DNA of 64,000 bases from assembly GCA_949316235.1 (NCBI GenBank), contig OX438742.1, positions 31,626,853-31,690,852 of the forward strand, given 5' to 3'. Shown piece by piece: positions 12,123 through 24,065 of this stretch. This DNA is from Oegoconia quadripuncta. Its lineage: Eukaryota; Arthropoda; Insecta; Lepidoptera; Autostichidae. The notes under the pieces are model-generated. The model worked only from the letters and a program-made list of their open reading frames with translations, was not told where the DNA came from and searched no databases. The position numbers were made by a program, and so were the translations under genes. Each line of letters starts with the position of its first letter. The stretch's first letter is position 1.

Positions 12123-12429
12123 CGATATATACTGTAATACTGCCGTGAATTTTTTCACGAATCCAAAACTAGCCGTATAGCTAACAGCGGCTCACTTGAC
12201 TTTAACAAAAATATCTATTTAAAGCTTAATATTTCGCAAACAAATCCCTGAATCAACAATTTCAAAAGTGTTGCCTGGATAAAAATATAAGTCTACTGAA
12301 TGTTAAACTAGGACTCGGCAGTTCCCTAGGAAAGGGCTGCTCTAATAGCGGAAGATATGGACAATTACGACAAAGCTTAAATAAAATATTTTCAAAAGGC
12401 TTTTTCAACATCAAGACGTAGTCGTATCA

Positions 12430-12520
12430 GGAGGTCAAGAGGAAGGCGGAGAGCAGAGAGTTAAGGAAAAATCTCCACCAACAAGGGCATGGCTCTAAAT
12501 AAGATGATGATGATTGATCA
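12430..12520 (+). repeat. LINE 3' tail fragment
   Basis: The segment 'gaggaaggcggagagcagag' leads to a 'gatgatgatgattgatc' tail. GATGAT-type tails are typical of some lepidopteran LINE 3' ends. The family was not determined. Confidence 0.4.
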
Positions 12521-12629
12521 ATATGTTTCTTCATCCGTCTCACAACAACATACAATAGGTAATAGTCTTATTCAATCGGTTGTTTACTGGATCATCAACA
12601 ACAATATCAGCGGGTATTCTTTTATAAAT

Positions 12630-12697
12630 GGCTAGCTTTTTGCCCGCGGCTTCGCATGCGTGGTATAACTTTAACACGGGTGTTTAATTTGTATATT
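12630..12697 (+). mobile_element. Helitron-like repeat, 5' part of a split copy
   Basis: The part begins 'gctttttgcccgcggcttcg' and ends with the 17-bp block 'tgtttaatttgtatatt' (12681-12697). The block reappears at 13627-13643, where the 3' part of the same repeat resumes. Confidence 0.85.
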
Positions 12698-13626
12698 GTA
12701 TTTGTATTGTATTGGTTTGTGCTCGCCAAGAACAGAAACGATTGGAAACAGATGAGGGAGGCCTTTGCCCAGCAGTGGGACACTATGGGCTCTTAATAAT
12801 AATAATAATAATAATGTTGATGATTAAGTGGACTGTATGTTTTAACAATAAGCGACAAGGGCGGAGTTTTAATTTAATACAACGAATTGCTTGGAGAAAG
12901 GCAACTCACCAGGGTGCTTGATCCCTCCAACGAAGATCTCCACAGGGGTGGAAGGTACCTTCAGCTCTCTCTTTGAAGGCCAGCTGGACTTACCTCGAGA
13001 TCGCCTATGTTACCTTTCTCCTGGGAGATTGTATGGGTTCGAAGCTAGGGTTGAGCAGCCTTCAGCAGAAATTCGTAGCGAAAGGTGGTCACGACAATTA
13101 CTTTTTAGAAGGAACTTCTACGAAAATCGACAAGCTGTGTGTCCGCTGTGGTGAAAACCGCCGATTCACTCTCGCGATTCAAAATTAACTCTTTTTTATA
13201 TTTTACCCTATTTTAAAGGTAAGTTGGGTGTTGCCAACTTCGAACCATTATCCTATATGGAACAATACTAAATTGGACAAATAATTTGTAAAGAAGACGT
13301 AGTGACAAAGATTGAAAAATGTACGCTGAGATGGTTTGGATATGTGAAGAGGATGAATAAAAGAAGACTAACGAAAGAGATATACGATGCTAATGTGGAA
13401 GGTAGAGTTGGTAAGGGAAGACCACGGCGAAATGTACCATGATCAAATCGGGGATATCTTAGAGAAAGGTCACGTCAAGAGTACATTAAACCGACGAGCA
13501 TGTATGAACAATCTTACGAGAGTGAATGAAGCAAAAGTGATGTATTAGGACCATAGCAAGTGGAAGTCTGTGGGCTCTGCCTACCCCTACGGGAAACAAG
13601 TGTGACTTTTTGTATGTATGTATGTA
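12698..13626 (+). mobile_element. 929-bp composite LINE insertion with 17-bp target duplication
   Basis: The insertion is bounded by 17-bp direct repeats taken from the host Helitron-like repeat. Near its start lies a LINE 3' end ('gaggcctttgcccagcagtg' read from the ORF end FAQQWDTMGS) with a (TAA)n tail at about 12796-12815. At its far end is a second, different LINE 3' end, with coding remnant LRWFGYVKRMN and RVGKGRPRR and a (TGTA)n tail. Between them (about 12840-13290) is a GC-richer stretch that I do not recognise, with short open frames at 12891-13154 and 12973-13188. The reverse-transcriptase C-terminal remnants are broken by stops. Confidence 0.75.
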
Positions 13627-13810
13627 TGTTTAATTTGTATATTCCTCGGGAACTATTCACTTTATCGGGTTAAAAAATATTCTGTTTTAATCCATGGTAT
13701 GTTCTATCTATATACCAAATTTCATCCAAATCCGTACATCCGTTTCGCCGTGATTGAGCAAGAAACAAACAAACATGTACCCAAACTTGCGCTTTTATAA
13801 TATTAGTTAG
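13627..13810 (+). mobile_element. Helitron-like repeat, 3' part of a split copy
   Basis: It resumes with the duplicated 17-bp block, then 'cactttatcgggttaaa', 'atataccaaatttcatcc', 'ccgtttcgccgtgattgagc' and the terminal 'ataatattagttag'. Joined conceptually to 12630-12697 it makes one repeat of normal length. A few bases later (about 13814-13830) is a scrap of SINE B ('cgcttgacctcaatcaca'). Confidence 0.85.
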
Positions 13811-13830
13811 AGTCGGCGCTTGACCTCAAT

Positions 13831-14561
13831 CACACAAATTATACAGTAAAGACAGCTATATATAGCAAAGACATGTACATGTATACTGATTGATGATGGA
13901 TGATCGAGGCAGTACTATATTGTAGATTTTCTAATGTCTCAGACGAAAAAGGTAATTATAACGTTGATAGAGATTAAATTAATGTATTCGAAGTGCTTAC
14001 CGTTTGAATCTGTAAAATTAGGCCATTTCTTCCCGAACTTTTGAATATTGTATTTAACCACTTCATTGGGCCAGCGGCTCTGCCATTTAACCAAAGAATT
14101 TATTATTTTTGCCCCCAAATTGGATATAATTTATAAAAAGTATACACGGCAATTTATATACACAACTGCGGAGCCTGTTTTATCACCTTATTATATACAT
14201 AAATAAGTCTTTATAGTTTAGAAAGGAAGTGATATAGTGAAATGGAAGGAAAAGGAGAATGTGGAAGGAAAAGATGAATATTGTAGAAAAAGCTCTATAT
14301 CAAAATGTGCCTAAACATATTGAGGGGAGTATTTAGCTTGTCTCATAGTTTGTTTGGTCTATCTAGATGATAGGATCATTTGTATTCTCGGAGGTTTCCT
14401 AAATTTTCAAATTATAGTTCCAAGTTGATTGATTGACGGGATTTGATGATTGAACGGTTAGAGTTCTAACTTTTATTTATTTATTATTATTTTTTTAGTT
14501 ATATATTCAAGAAACCAACAGATTTCTTAATAGTAAGTACAAACTTAACTTAACAAAACTT
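13831..14561. other. AT-rich spacer
   Basis: No gene or recognisable repeat was found here. Confidence 0.35.
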
Positions 14562-14890
14562 AACCGCCTCCGTGGCTCAATGTAAACAACATTGGGTTTA
14601 CGATTCGGAGGTCGCGGGTTCGATCCCCAGCGGGGTACATGTTTAAGTATTCGGTTTGGTTGGTGGTAGGGCATTTTAAATGTCCGCCTGGCTAGCTACC
14701 ACCATCTTATCTAAATCTGCCGCCAAGCAACAATGTTAATAGAGTTGTTGTGTTCCGGTTGTCAGAGATAAGATAGCCAGTCCCCCAAATTGAGGTTTCC
14801 GGGTCACTACGCTTCCACCTTCGACCTCATCTTCACTTAACATCAGGTGTGATTGAGGTCAAGTACGAACCGGTTGTGCATAAAAAAAAC
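14562..14890 (+). mobile_element. tRNA-derived SINE (family B), full length
   Basis: The head 'accgcctccgtggctcaatg' includes the A box region, and the B box is 'gggttcgatccc'. The body has 'tttggttggtggtagggcat' and 'ttgtgttccggttgtcagag'. The 3' end 'cttaacatcaggtgtgattg' is followed by a short A tail. Copies recur at 15.70, 17.00, 49.89 and 55.78 kb. It is the best reference copy in the window. The tRNA part has a plausible T arm, but this is a retroposon, not a tRNA gene. Confidence 0.85.
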
Positions 14891-15699
14891 AAAGTAACAA
14901 GTAATCCATAAATATAGCCAATAACAGGTTTCGAAATATTGCTTCACATTCTTATTATTTTATTATTAGAACAGTTCCGTAGAAGCAGAACTTGTAGAAA
15001 TATTCTACTGTAGAAACTCAAAAGTCGTTCCTCTGAGCTGGATAATATTCATCTTGAAGTTGCTCCGGTGCCTACAGCTTGTATAGGTACCTCAAACTTC
15101 TCAATGTGGGGTAATAGAGTTTCAACCGGAGATTATTCAGGTGCCGCTCCATGTTTGATATGAAACAGCAATTTGCAACTCAATGCATCTAAATGCACAA
15201 TAATATTCGCCTATTACTGATACGATAAATGTACGATTAGTTACTTTATAGGGTGTAGTTATTATTAATGGGTAAAATGGCAAATGTAAAATATGTAGTA
15301 TGCTTTAGAAGTACCTAATACCAATAGCTATAATAGTAAATAAGCTCTAAATAGCACGGTCTAAACCCCTTCAATTCATAAGAATTGTCATATCATTAAC
15401 TGTGAAATCTTAAAGAGTCGTATTATATTAAACAACCTTTATTTCATTAAAATACAGTTATTTAAAAAATACGGTCTTTAATCGTCCAAAATATTAAATG
15501 AAATCGGGCTAAGGTTATCCTCCGTTAGGAAGTGCATTTCAGTATTATATTTTAAGCTTTTCATAGCTTTTCACAATCGTTAACCACACAGTTTACAATA
15601 AATAAAGTACATAGACATCCAAATAAATAGTTTTAAAATTATTATGCAGCATAAAACATATTCTTAATAAATCTAAGACTTATTGGATAGATGAAGATA
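14891..15699. other. AT-rich spacer between two inverted SINE B copies
   Basis: No coding or repeat signal was recognised. The flanking SINE B copies are in opposite orientation. Confidence 0.35.
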
Positions 15700-15982
15700 G
15701 GGATAGGTAGATAAGGCCGAAGGTGGAAACGTACTGGCCCGGAACCCCATCGTATTTGCGGGACTGGCTATCTTATCTCTGACAACCGGAACACAACAAT
15801 GCTATTAACATTGCTGTTTGTCGGCAGATTTTGTTAATATGGTGGTAGCTAGCCAGGCGGAAATTTAATATGCCCTACCACCAACCAAACCGTGTACTAA
15901 ATATGTACCCCGCTGGGGATCGAACCCGCGACCTCCGAATCGTAAATCCAATGTTGTTTACATTGAGCCACGGAGTTGGCTA
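15700..15982 (-). mobile_element. SINE family B
   Basis: Minus-strand copy with B box region 'gggatcgaacccgcgacctc' as seen on the plus strand and head 'attgagccacggag'. The 3' end is cut before the 'cttaacatcagg' block. Confidence 0.85.
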
Positions 15983-16397
15983 AATTTCTAAGTTCTCGTG
16001 TGATTCCTTTGTGTGTTATCGCGCCTGTTTTCATTTAATAATGTAATATGTGGGCTACAAACGCGACCGGTAAATTACACAACGTTTTATTATATTTTAT
16101 GGTTTTGAAGAAAAAAAATTAAACTACCTATGGCAATACCTTCTACTTCACTTATCTAATAAGCCCTATGTTTTCCTAGAGTTAAAAAGACTCATGCGGT
16201 ATATACGACCGTCACAAATATATTAGTTATTGAGTGACCCCAACACTAAACAATGCTTGACTTGTAAGCGTTTTTTTATTCATACATGACGTCACGACCT
16301 TTATCCCAAATGACCACCCCATTTAACATTACATAATATTTGGGTGTTCCAAATATAAAAAAAATCCAAAATTTTATACATTCCAATATTTCTAAAT
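15983..16397. other. AT-rich spacer
   Basis: Nothing was recognised here. Confidence 0.3.
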
Positions 16398-16480
16398 TCG
16401 GGTTCGAAATAAATATTTGTGTGATCATTACGAACATTTATTCCCAAGTCCTGGATGTTTATATAAAATATCATTGAAAC
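16398..16480 (+). mobile_element. SINE family A body fragment
   Basis: The order 'cgggttcgaaa', 'atatttgtgtgatcattacg', 'gtcctggatgtttatat' matches the family A body. The head is missing. Confidence 0.6.
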
Positions 16481-16994
16481 GAAACCCAAACAAAAACCTA
16501 AAATAGAAAAATTTTCTAAATCGTTAACAGTTCGTAGTAAATGCTACGCCTGAGTCTACGAAGTCGTAGCAGACATCTATGCGGTCGATAGTGCAAGTGT
16601 TGGACAAATACTGGTGTGTATGTTCAAGTCCATAAGTATACCCTTTAATATATATATTAAGATAAGTTAGAATAGGTTTTTTGAACGTGCTGATGAATCG
16701 AAAAAGATTTAAAAAAAACATGTCGGCGTAGTACCTTGATAATATAAAAAATACGATAAATATATGTAACAATTAATTTTAAATAAATCAAACTTACCCA
16801 GGTCTTGGATATCCTTTACACAAAACATCAAACAAACAGACTATTTCTGAGAAATCAATAATGACAATCTACCGTGCAGATGAGCCACCTATAACAGTGA
16901 TTGCATATATTTTCAGTATAAAGAAGTAGGTGACAATTTAAATATATGGTCCATATGTTCATACGGGGTAGCTCGTTTATTATAGTTTAATAAT
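16481..16994. other. AT-rich spacer
   Basis: A slightly GC-richer block at about 16530-16620 has no match that I recognise. No gene was found. Confidence 0.3.
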
Positions 16995-17249
16995 CTTTTT
17001 TTTTCTGTGCACCTTGGGTGAGCACTTCACCTCAATCAGACCTGATGTTAAGTGAAGATGAGGCCGAAGGTGGAAACGTACTGACTCGAAACCCCCATAG
17101 TATTTGCGGGACGGGTTATCTTATCACTGTCAACCGGAACACAACAACGCAACTTACATAGCTGTTTGGCGGCTGATTTAGTAGGGATCGAACCCGTAAC
17201 CTCCGATTCGTAAACCCAATGTTGTTTACATTGAACCACGACGGCGGTT
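16995..17249 (-). mobile_element. SINE family B
   Basis: Minus-strand copy running from a poly-T tail through 'cctgatgttaagtgaagatg', 'aggccgaaggtggaaacgta', and the B box 'gggatcgaacccg' to the head near 17240. Part of the body around the 'ttggttggtgg' block is deleted compared with 14562-14890. Confidence 0.8.
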
Positions 17250-17332
17250 AAAAAGGATAATGTGTTGACTAACTATTTTTGAAATTGTGCTTCAGGAGGA
17301 TTTTGAGCGCATTGTTTTTATAAAGCAATAGC

Positions 17333-17560
17333 TTTTCGCCCGTAGCTTCACCTGAGTGGAATAACTTTATTGCGGATATGTTTAATATATTTATCCCGCG
17401 GGAGCTACTTACTTTATCAGGATAAAAATTATATCTTATAATCTAGGGTATATTCTACCTACATACCAAATTTCATCCAAATCCGTACATTCGTTTCGTG
17501 ATTGAGCAACAAACAAGCAAATATCCAAACTTTCTCATTTATAATATTAGTTAGAGTCGT
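17333..17560 (+). mobile_element. Helitron-like (Lep1-type) repeat, full length
   Basis: It runs from 'ttttcgcccgtagcttcacc' through 'tatcccgcgggagctactta' and 'ccaaatttcatccaaatccg' to 'ataatattagttag'. It is one of the most complete copies. Confidence 0.8.
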
Positions 17561-17967
17561 AGTTTCCAAAATCCAATTTTAAATCCAAACTTGTCTGTAA
17601 TTACTGGTTAAATAAGATAGAAAGTCGCGTGTGACAGGTACACCGAAGTAATAGTTTTTACATTATGTTCGGTATATACGGAACACTATAAGGATATTCA
17701 CAAACCCAAATATTTTACGTTTCTTTTTTAGAATTTATTTCTAACAACCTGTGTATTACGAATAAATAAGAGATGTAATGTTGTCAGTTTCCAATTAAAA
17801 GATTTCGTTTATTTCAACTTAATCTCAAACTAATTTTATAGTAGTGCCATCCCGTTTTATAGAACTGGTTATAGTGTAGTATACAAAAATCTTTATAGTA
17901 CGTACTACACTTGATATAAATTAGCTTTTCTGTACGGTATTTGAAACTAGTGTGTAAGGACCGATTG
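17561..17967. other. AT-rich spacer
   Basis: Nothing was recognised here. Confidence 0.3.
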
Positions 17968-18125
17968 GTGTAGTTGATAGGCAGCGAAACCAACGTTTGC
18001 GGGCTCGAGTTCCGCGAGAGGTAATGTTTGTGTGATGAATACGAACCCGAGTCATGGATGTTTATATGTATGTTTATCCAATATCTCGTATTCAGTACAA
18101 GCTTTGCTTAGTTTAATAAAAAAAA
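17968..18125 (+). mobile_element. SINE family A
   Basis: The A box 'ttggtgtagttgatagg', the B-box region 'gcgggctcgagttccgcg' and the body 'gtcatggatgtttatatg' match family A. The B box carries a change (gctcgagttcc). The tail is A-rich. Confidence 0.75.
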
Positions 18126-18834
18126 TATAATATTTATATTATATTAAATTTTAATATGAAGTAACAATTCTAATTTTAGACAAATTGGATAAAATATTAG
18201 TATTTTATGAATGGTGCTGATTAAGTGATGGGTTCTGGATACTGATTTTTTTAATTAGACTACACACATATACAATTCAAATTCCCGAGAACGACTTCTT
18301 TAACATTTTTTAAGAAGTTAGAAAATGACTTCTTTACTATATTTCAGGTTTACGTGTTTCTTAATTATTTAATATAACTTTGTAAATTTTCTAATTTGCG
18401 AACGAAATATGCAATCATTGAAACTAAATCTATCCCCTGTCAGATAAATATAGTTAAAAAGTAGGATTCATCCAAATATCGTTTAGTTGATCGAGGCCAT
18501 TCTATCTGTTGTCGTCGTGCTCGTCGCATCGTCGTAGTGAACAAGAATTTATGCCAATTTGCGGTATTCGCACGGATTGAATGTTCTCATGAATATTTCA
18601 AATAACAATAACTGTTTACGAAATGTAACTATGTATATATTATTACGTTCACACTTTACTTGTTTCCAACTTATTTAACTCTATCTGAACCATATTATTT
18701 CAGCAATAGTTTTAGAAGTTTTAAGAGTTGTACTCGGCGATTCACTACGATGCCAAATCAGAAATGAAAAAATCGATGAATGATAACGAAAGATCACCTA
18801 TATATCTTAATACTATTATTTACTAAGTTGAAGT
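18126..18834. other. AT-rich spacer
   Basis: A short CG-containing block at about 18480-18550 ('ttgtcgtcgtgctcgtcgca') is unexplained. No ORF was found. Confidence 0.3.
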
Positions 18835-18960
18835 GGCAGTAGGTAGGGCACATCGCCCGAAGAACTGATTGCCGTAATGGATTAAGGTTGCAGAATTAAG
18901 GTATATGGGGGAGGCCTAGGTCCAGCTGTGGACGTTCTGAAATGACGATATGGCGAGCCC
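18835..18960 (+). mobile_element. LINE reverse-transcriptase C-terminal remnant
   Basis: Conceptual translation gives KWQ, a stop, then VGHIARRTDCRNG and, after another stop, GRPRSSCGRSEM. The GHIARRTD block is typical of the C-terminal end of lepidopteran LINE polymerases. Stops and missing residues make this a dead fragment. Confidence 0.65.
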
Positions 18961-21824
18961 GGGAATCTATCATGATAACGAAAATCATTTCATCGATTTT
19001 TATTTGGTGAAATGATCATTTAGTAATCTTTCGTCGCACTACATCGCTCACACGTGTGCATAAATAGTCTTTTACTGAGAAATCAATTCGTCGACTTTTG
19101 TTTCACTATTTTATTTGTACATACATAGGGTTTCATCGAGGCGTGTTTCCCATAATTTTAGATTAACGTAAAGTTCAGTTCTGATAATTACACTCACATC
19201 GAAAATATGTATTAACGATAGTACTTTTCATGTAAAGTTTGATTCATCGAAAGTAAATAGACGGACTTGCACCCACTTTAATGTTTGGCTTTTTAAGATC
19301 CGAATTATTTAAAAGATCATCTGTCACGGAACAGATGGGGTTTCTCTCTGCCACCCGGAATTGAGCGAGGGCGACGCTAGTCCCCGAGGGGTGAGGAAAA
19401 GGTGGATGAGCCTATGGAGGATGGAGTGCGCGAGGCGACGTCTATCAAGCCAGATACATGCCGGCTTGCTTGTGCATATCTGCAACCTACAAACATGTTT
19501 GTTTAATTGCTTGTTTGTGTGCATGTTTGCTGCTAATATATCTGCATGCCTCTACATGCATGCTTGTCTATGTCTAACATTTGCCTAATGCGCTGCTGTG
19601 ATAACAAATGCATCGTTCGATGAAACGGTACGGCTATGAAACGTAAATTCTGTAAATCATGTTTAAATAAATTGATACTTTGACAAATTATTCTATGGAA
19701 TGTTCATTCCATGAATAGTTATTATATTATTTGAGACAAATTTAAAACGATTTTTTGAGAAACCGTTGTTATGATTTGAATATTATGTTGAATATAAAAT
19801 ATGGTAATGATATTCGTGGAATAGTTTTCGGCGACATGAAATTCGATATAAAAAGTTTCTATAACTATAATAATGATATCGTAGACGTACGTCAGATTCG
19901 GCATCATTTCTTTTTTCCATATAGGTCAGAATTCTGATATTGCTGACGAAACAGCAATTGTCGTGATTACGCTTTCGACAGATTAGACACCCCACAACAG
20001 TAGTCTCAACAATAGATTTGTTTATCAGACCACTAACACTCCACCAACCTTACCGTAACCGACGAGCGTGTCCGTGAGCGCATTCTGTTTATGCATTTGG
20101 AGAGAGCTCACGGCGAGTGCTCCTCACCGCATATGATTAAATTCTCTTAAAAGGGAGAAATCCTTCAGTAATCGCATAATGACGCCATGTACGCCATGCA
20201 AAGGACCGACACGTAGTTAGAACATTTGAGACCGGCCCCTTGATTGTCTAAATTCAATGGTAAGGAACACCATCACCAACTGCTAAACTCACGTATTTTC
20301 ATATGGAACTCGACGGATGGCGAAGGAGTAGACAACCGTGCCCGTAGAATAATTCAGACACGTACATCAATTATCTAGTCTCTAACTGTCGCATGCATCA
20401 TTAATAGATAATGGATAAATGTGCATAGATATTTATATAAAAACAACTTGTTTCAAAGGCAGGGTCAGTGATCCACTAGACCAATCCACCGTCATTGTAA
20501 GTTAATTGTTATTTACGACGATCTTTTTGAGATTAACGTTTGCCCACTACATTTAGTATTTTTAGTTGGTAAATTCAGTACTGCACCGTTTTGCTTCTGG
20601 AATAATCAGAAAACTATCAGATGTGCCTACGTCAACTGAACACTTGTTTAGCCCAACACTATCCAAAGAAAACTTCGCCTCTTTCTATGTTTTTAATGGA
20701 TTTGCAATATTTTTTCGACATTTGTAAATTTGTACATTTTGTATGAAACCACTTGAAAAATGCGATAAAATTAATTACTAACTCAAGTCATACTTGACCA
20801 ATTTAATACTATTTTTACATTTGTGCAATGAGAGCTACCTTGGATCCAAATTTCCAGATTCTCAGTTAACAGTGAGTCAATGTGGGATGCAAAATTTTCA
20901 AGTTCAATTCTCATGATCTATTAATGCTTCATACATGAAATTTATTTTGGGGATGGTCGTAGATATTGTTATGTAAAAATTATACCTATGTATCGTATAA
21001 GTATCGAGCTACAGATGGTCAAACAAAAATGGTTCGTGAAAATAGAGCCTATAAAGCGCGCGTGCGGCCGGTTCGTTTTTTTTCGGAACGCGCTTATAGG
21101 ATGGCTAAATGTGCCAGCATTTTAGTAGGTATTCCAGGTTTCCTACAAAATCCACTATCCAATATAATGACTGATTGATTGATTGAATTACCTAGGTACC
21201 ATTTTGTATTCTATGTAGGTATAATGTAGGTACTCGTGTAATAAAGGTACACAAACAGTCCTATAATTTCTTATACTCTTTGCCTGACAAAAACTCAAAC
21301 ATATGTTTAGTTTATTTATCAATAACCGGTTTTGTCCAATGAAATATTTCCCCTGTATTCTTTCTATCGAGAATACGTAACTATGGAGCAGTATTTCAAA
21401 TGAAAATAAATTTACAATGGATATGTTCACATTATTGGGTCGTCCGGAGCAGTGAGATTCCACATGAACTATCTAAGTAACTTGTAATATTCTCGTACAT
21501 TTTGAAAAGGCTGTACAAAATCAGGAGTCAAACTGCTCGTGATCATTGTAGTTAGGATCCTTTTCTTAGTTCGCTCTGCAGGTCCGTCTTCGGTGCCAGT
21601 CAGTAACAAAGGAAGGGAAATATAACTTTAATCAATGTGGCACACATCAGGTAAATGATTTTCTCGAAATTGATTTATAGTGGCCATCTGCGTCCTGGTT
21701 ACCGATTTTTGAATTTTTACACTCGCAACTTGAAAATTTGCAATTCCATTTCCGAAAATGGCTAGTTTAACTTTAAAATCTATCGAAATTTATTATGTAG
21801 TTATCTCGTATAGTTATACGATCG
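18961..21824. other. Spacer with unidentified GC-richer islands
   Basis: An island at about 19320-19620 is open on both strands (75 and 66 codons), with repeated 'tgcttgt/tgcatg' words that yield Cys/Leu-rich translations. I see no domain in it. Another island lies at about 20040-20350. An imperfect GC-rich hairpin lies at about 21049-21103 ('cctataaagcgcgcg' against 'cgcgcttatagg'). No gene can be supported. Confidence 0.35.
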
Positions 21825-21965
21825 TGTGTGGGAGTGGAGACCATGCAATGGCAAGCGCGAGTAGGAAGACCACTCACAAGATGGATTTCATCCGGTCTCT
21901 CTGGTAATCTAAGGGGGAGATTATGTTCAGTAGTGGTCGTCTTGTGTGTGGACTATGATGATGAT
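21825..21965 (+). mobile_element. LINE reverse-transcriptase C-terminal remnant
   Basis: Translation across one frameshift gives WEWRPCNGKR and VGRPLTRWISSGL, followed by a GATGATGA tail. The WRPRTGKR..GRPPTRW pattern is the usual end of a lepidopteran LINE ORF2. Confidence 0.7.
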
Positions 21966-23266
21966 ATTTTCTCAGATTTTTAGAATGATGATGACAGACT
22001 TTTAAAATATTTTGTAAGTTGACAATGCGAGTATTTAAAGTCGAAAATAGGTTATAGGTATCTTGTATTTTCTGTAAATTTTGTGAAAATTGATTCATCA
22101 TCAATATCATTCAATTGATTAAGGAGTTAGAACTGCATAGAACTACTTTTATTTTTCCAAATTTTTAGCACGGTAGAAATCTTTCTGAGTTGCGAGCCAA
22201 ATTCACAAATAAAGAAACATAAAATTCGATCCCGCACGCCGCTGTCGAGGGAATTGGCAGAGACTTGCAATTATATCCGACATTACGTTTATAGCTCGTT
22301 ATATAAAAAATATCCATTATATAAAAAATAATGAAACATACAAAATAAAATGAAAGAGAATTAAACATTGTAATTAAATAGAAAGCGGGAATTAAATACC
22401 TACCATTCTATGTTGTATTTTGTTATATTACTTTATGGGTTTTTTTTAGAATTTATTATTAGAGGCTTTATTTAGAATTTTTGAGGGAATTCTTCTTCCT
22501 ATTAACCCTAACATATTAAATCCTAGCATAATAATGAACTATCGATTGAGTGTATCCTGGATAGGTTTAATTTGCCTTATGTACCAAATTATGGGCATTA
22601 CGCAAGATAGTACGCTATTTTGCATACCAAACAGAGCATTTAGGGAGTGATTAACCTGTCTCTAAATAAGACAAGCTAGCATGTGTGTTATAATTAATTG
22701 ACATACTTATTTAAGATGACCCATGGCAGGTAATTTGATTATCCTTTAAATTAATAGTTAGCCATAACGTGTGGAAAGTACCATTTTATTTTATCAAACA
22801 AGCGTCTCACTCCGAAAAGAAAGAAAATGTTTCGCTAGCGCACTTAGTTCTCATTCGCTTAAGCAATTTTACACATAAATAATACGATAGACAATACCTA
22901 CTTGAGAAATATTTGAAGTGTAGTATTTCCACGAACTATGTTTCCTTACTCATGAAAAAGGCAAACGATAGTTGATAATTCGGAGCTAACCTAGTAACCT
23001 ACACTTTGAACGTACCCTATACTTTCTATCCGTTCTGCTATCTGCTATTAAGTAACTTCCAAAAGTAAAAAACGAGTGACTTTTACTTGGTTCATGAGTC
23101 AATGTTTTTTTAGGACCGTCTAGGTATGAAAACTCTTCATATAACGCAGATTATTTACAAGGTACCTAGACAAACTAAACCGAAATTTCATTTAAAAAAA
23201 ATGTAATAAAGGTTACACGTTTTTATTTTAAAATATGAACAAATATAAATAATATAATAATTACTT
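21966..23266. other. AT-rich spacer
   Basis: No repeat or gene was recognised. If the promoter candidate at 23.3-23.5 kb is real, this would be the first intron of a minus-strand gene. Confidence 0.3.
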
Positions 23267-23268
23267 AC

Positions 23269-23480
23269 CGCAGTACAACAGCAAACGATATCGTGAAATT
23301 AATAAACGCTCTGCATTACTTCGCTTAACTTTTCAAAGCGTCGCGTCAGTACGCAGTTGTTCACGCGGGAAAACTGTCTCGAACTGATGGAAAACGCGCG
23401 AAAACTTCTGTACTTACGTGCTTTGCCGACCAATCACAGCGGTTGAACGCCCCCGCGCAGCTCACTTGCCCAATCACGTT
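23269..23480 (-). promoter_or_regulatory. Candidate promoter and non-coding first exon with splice donor (minus strand)
   Basis: Read on the minus strand, this CG-rich island has two ATTGG (CCAAT) boxes at 23470-23474 and 23430-23434, and a GGGGGCG block between them. A TCAGT arthropod initiator lies at 23383-23387. About 115 bases downstream is a textbook donor, CG|GTAAGTAA, with its GT at 23267-23268. No TATA box is seen. The combination suggests a housekeeping-type promoter whose next exon lies below 23 kb or outside the window. No ORF was found that could be the coding exon. This is an inference from signals only. Confidence 0.4.
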
Positions 23481-23684
23481 ATAAGGCCAAAACGCTCAAA
23501 ACTTTAATAGGTTTTTCATGTCCACATTTTTAGGGTTCAGCAAGTACTAAAAGACACAAAAATGTGTCGGCGCACCTGTATTTATATTAGATTAGATACA
23601 CATTGCTTTTTGAAATTATATCTGTCATCAAATTGAAGTATGGTTCAATGTTGTGGTTTTATTACACACACACATACACATAGG

Positions 23685-24065
23685 CTATTATAGTTGCAGT
23701 CCTCTGTTGGATATAATTCTCTCCGATTTACATCGCTTTCCATGGGAGGATTTTGAATTAATCGCCACGCTGGACAGGCGTGTAGGCGATCCCAGATTTT
23801 TGGTCGTCTGTGGTAGTAGTGGTCAATGTTGTTATGCTCTAGCTACCTTAGTCGTCTTTTACGACAACTACGGGAAGATATGGGCCGGGAATCATATGGT
23901 ATAAGACACGGCATAGTTTTCTATACTTATGAACTAGTTATTACGTGGTTTTGGCATCTAAAGAGAATAGAACCAGCGTGTCGTAAAAGGCGATTAAGGG
24001 ACTTTACACCAAAAAAACATATATGGACTTGCCCGTTGTAACGGCGATGGGCTCACCACCCTTCA
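23685..24065 (+). repeat. Dispersed repeat (retroposon 3' part)
   Basis: The segment has 'ttgcagtcctctgttggata', 'gtcgtcttttacgacaacta', 'cgtaaaaggcgattaaggga' and 'ttgtaacggcgatgggctca'. The last two blocks recur in reverse at 34.92-35.05 kb. Similar 'tttacgacatccacgggaag' sequences are common in lepidopteran genomes. Short open frames at 23653-23904 and 23826-24041 have no recognisable domain. Confidence 0.55.

Noticed and set aside
12891..13188. Two overlapping ORFs (87 and 71 codons)
   Set aside because: They lie inside a transposon insertion, with no recognised motif. They are described as part of the composite element only.
19324..19588. Overlapping ORFs on both strands in a GC-richer island
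   Set aside because: The translations are dominated by repeated words, with no domain, no splice context and no second copy. They are not supported as genes.
23653..24041. Two ORFs of 83 and 71 codons
   Set aside because: They overlap a dispersed repeat, blocks of which recur in reverse at 34.9 kb.
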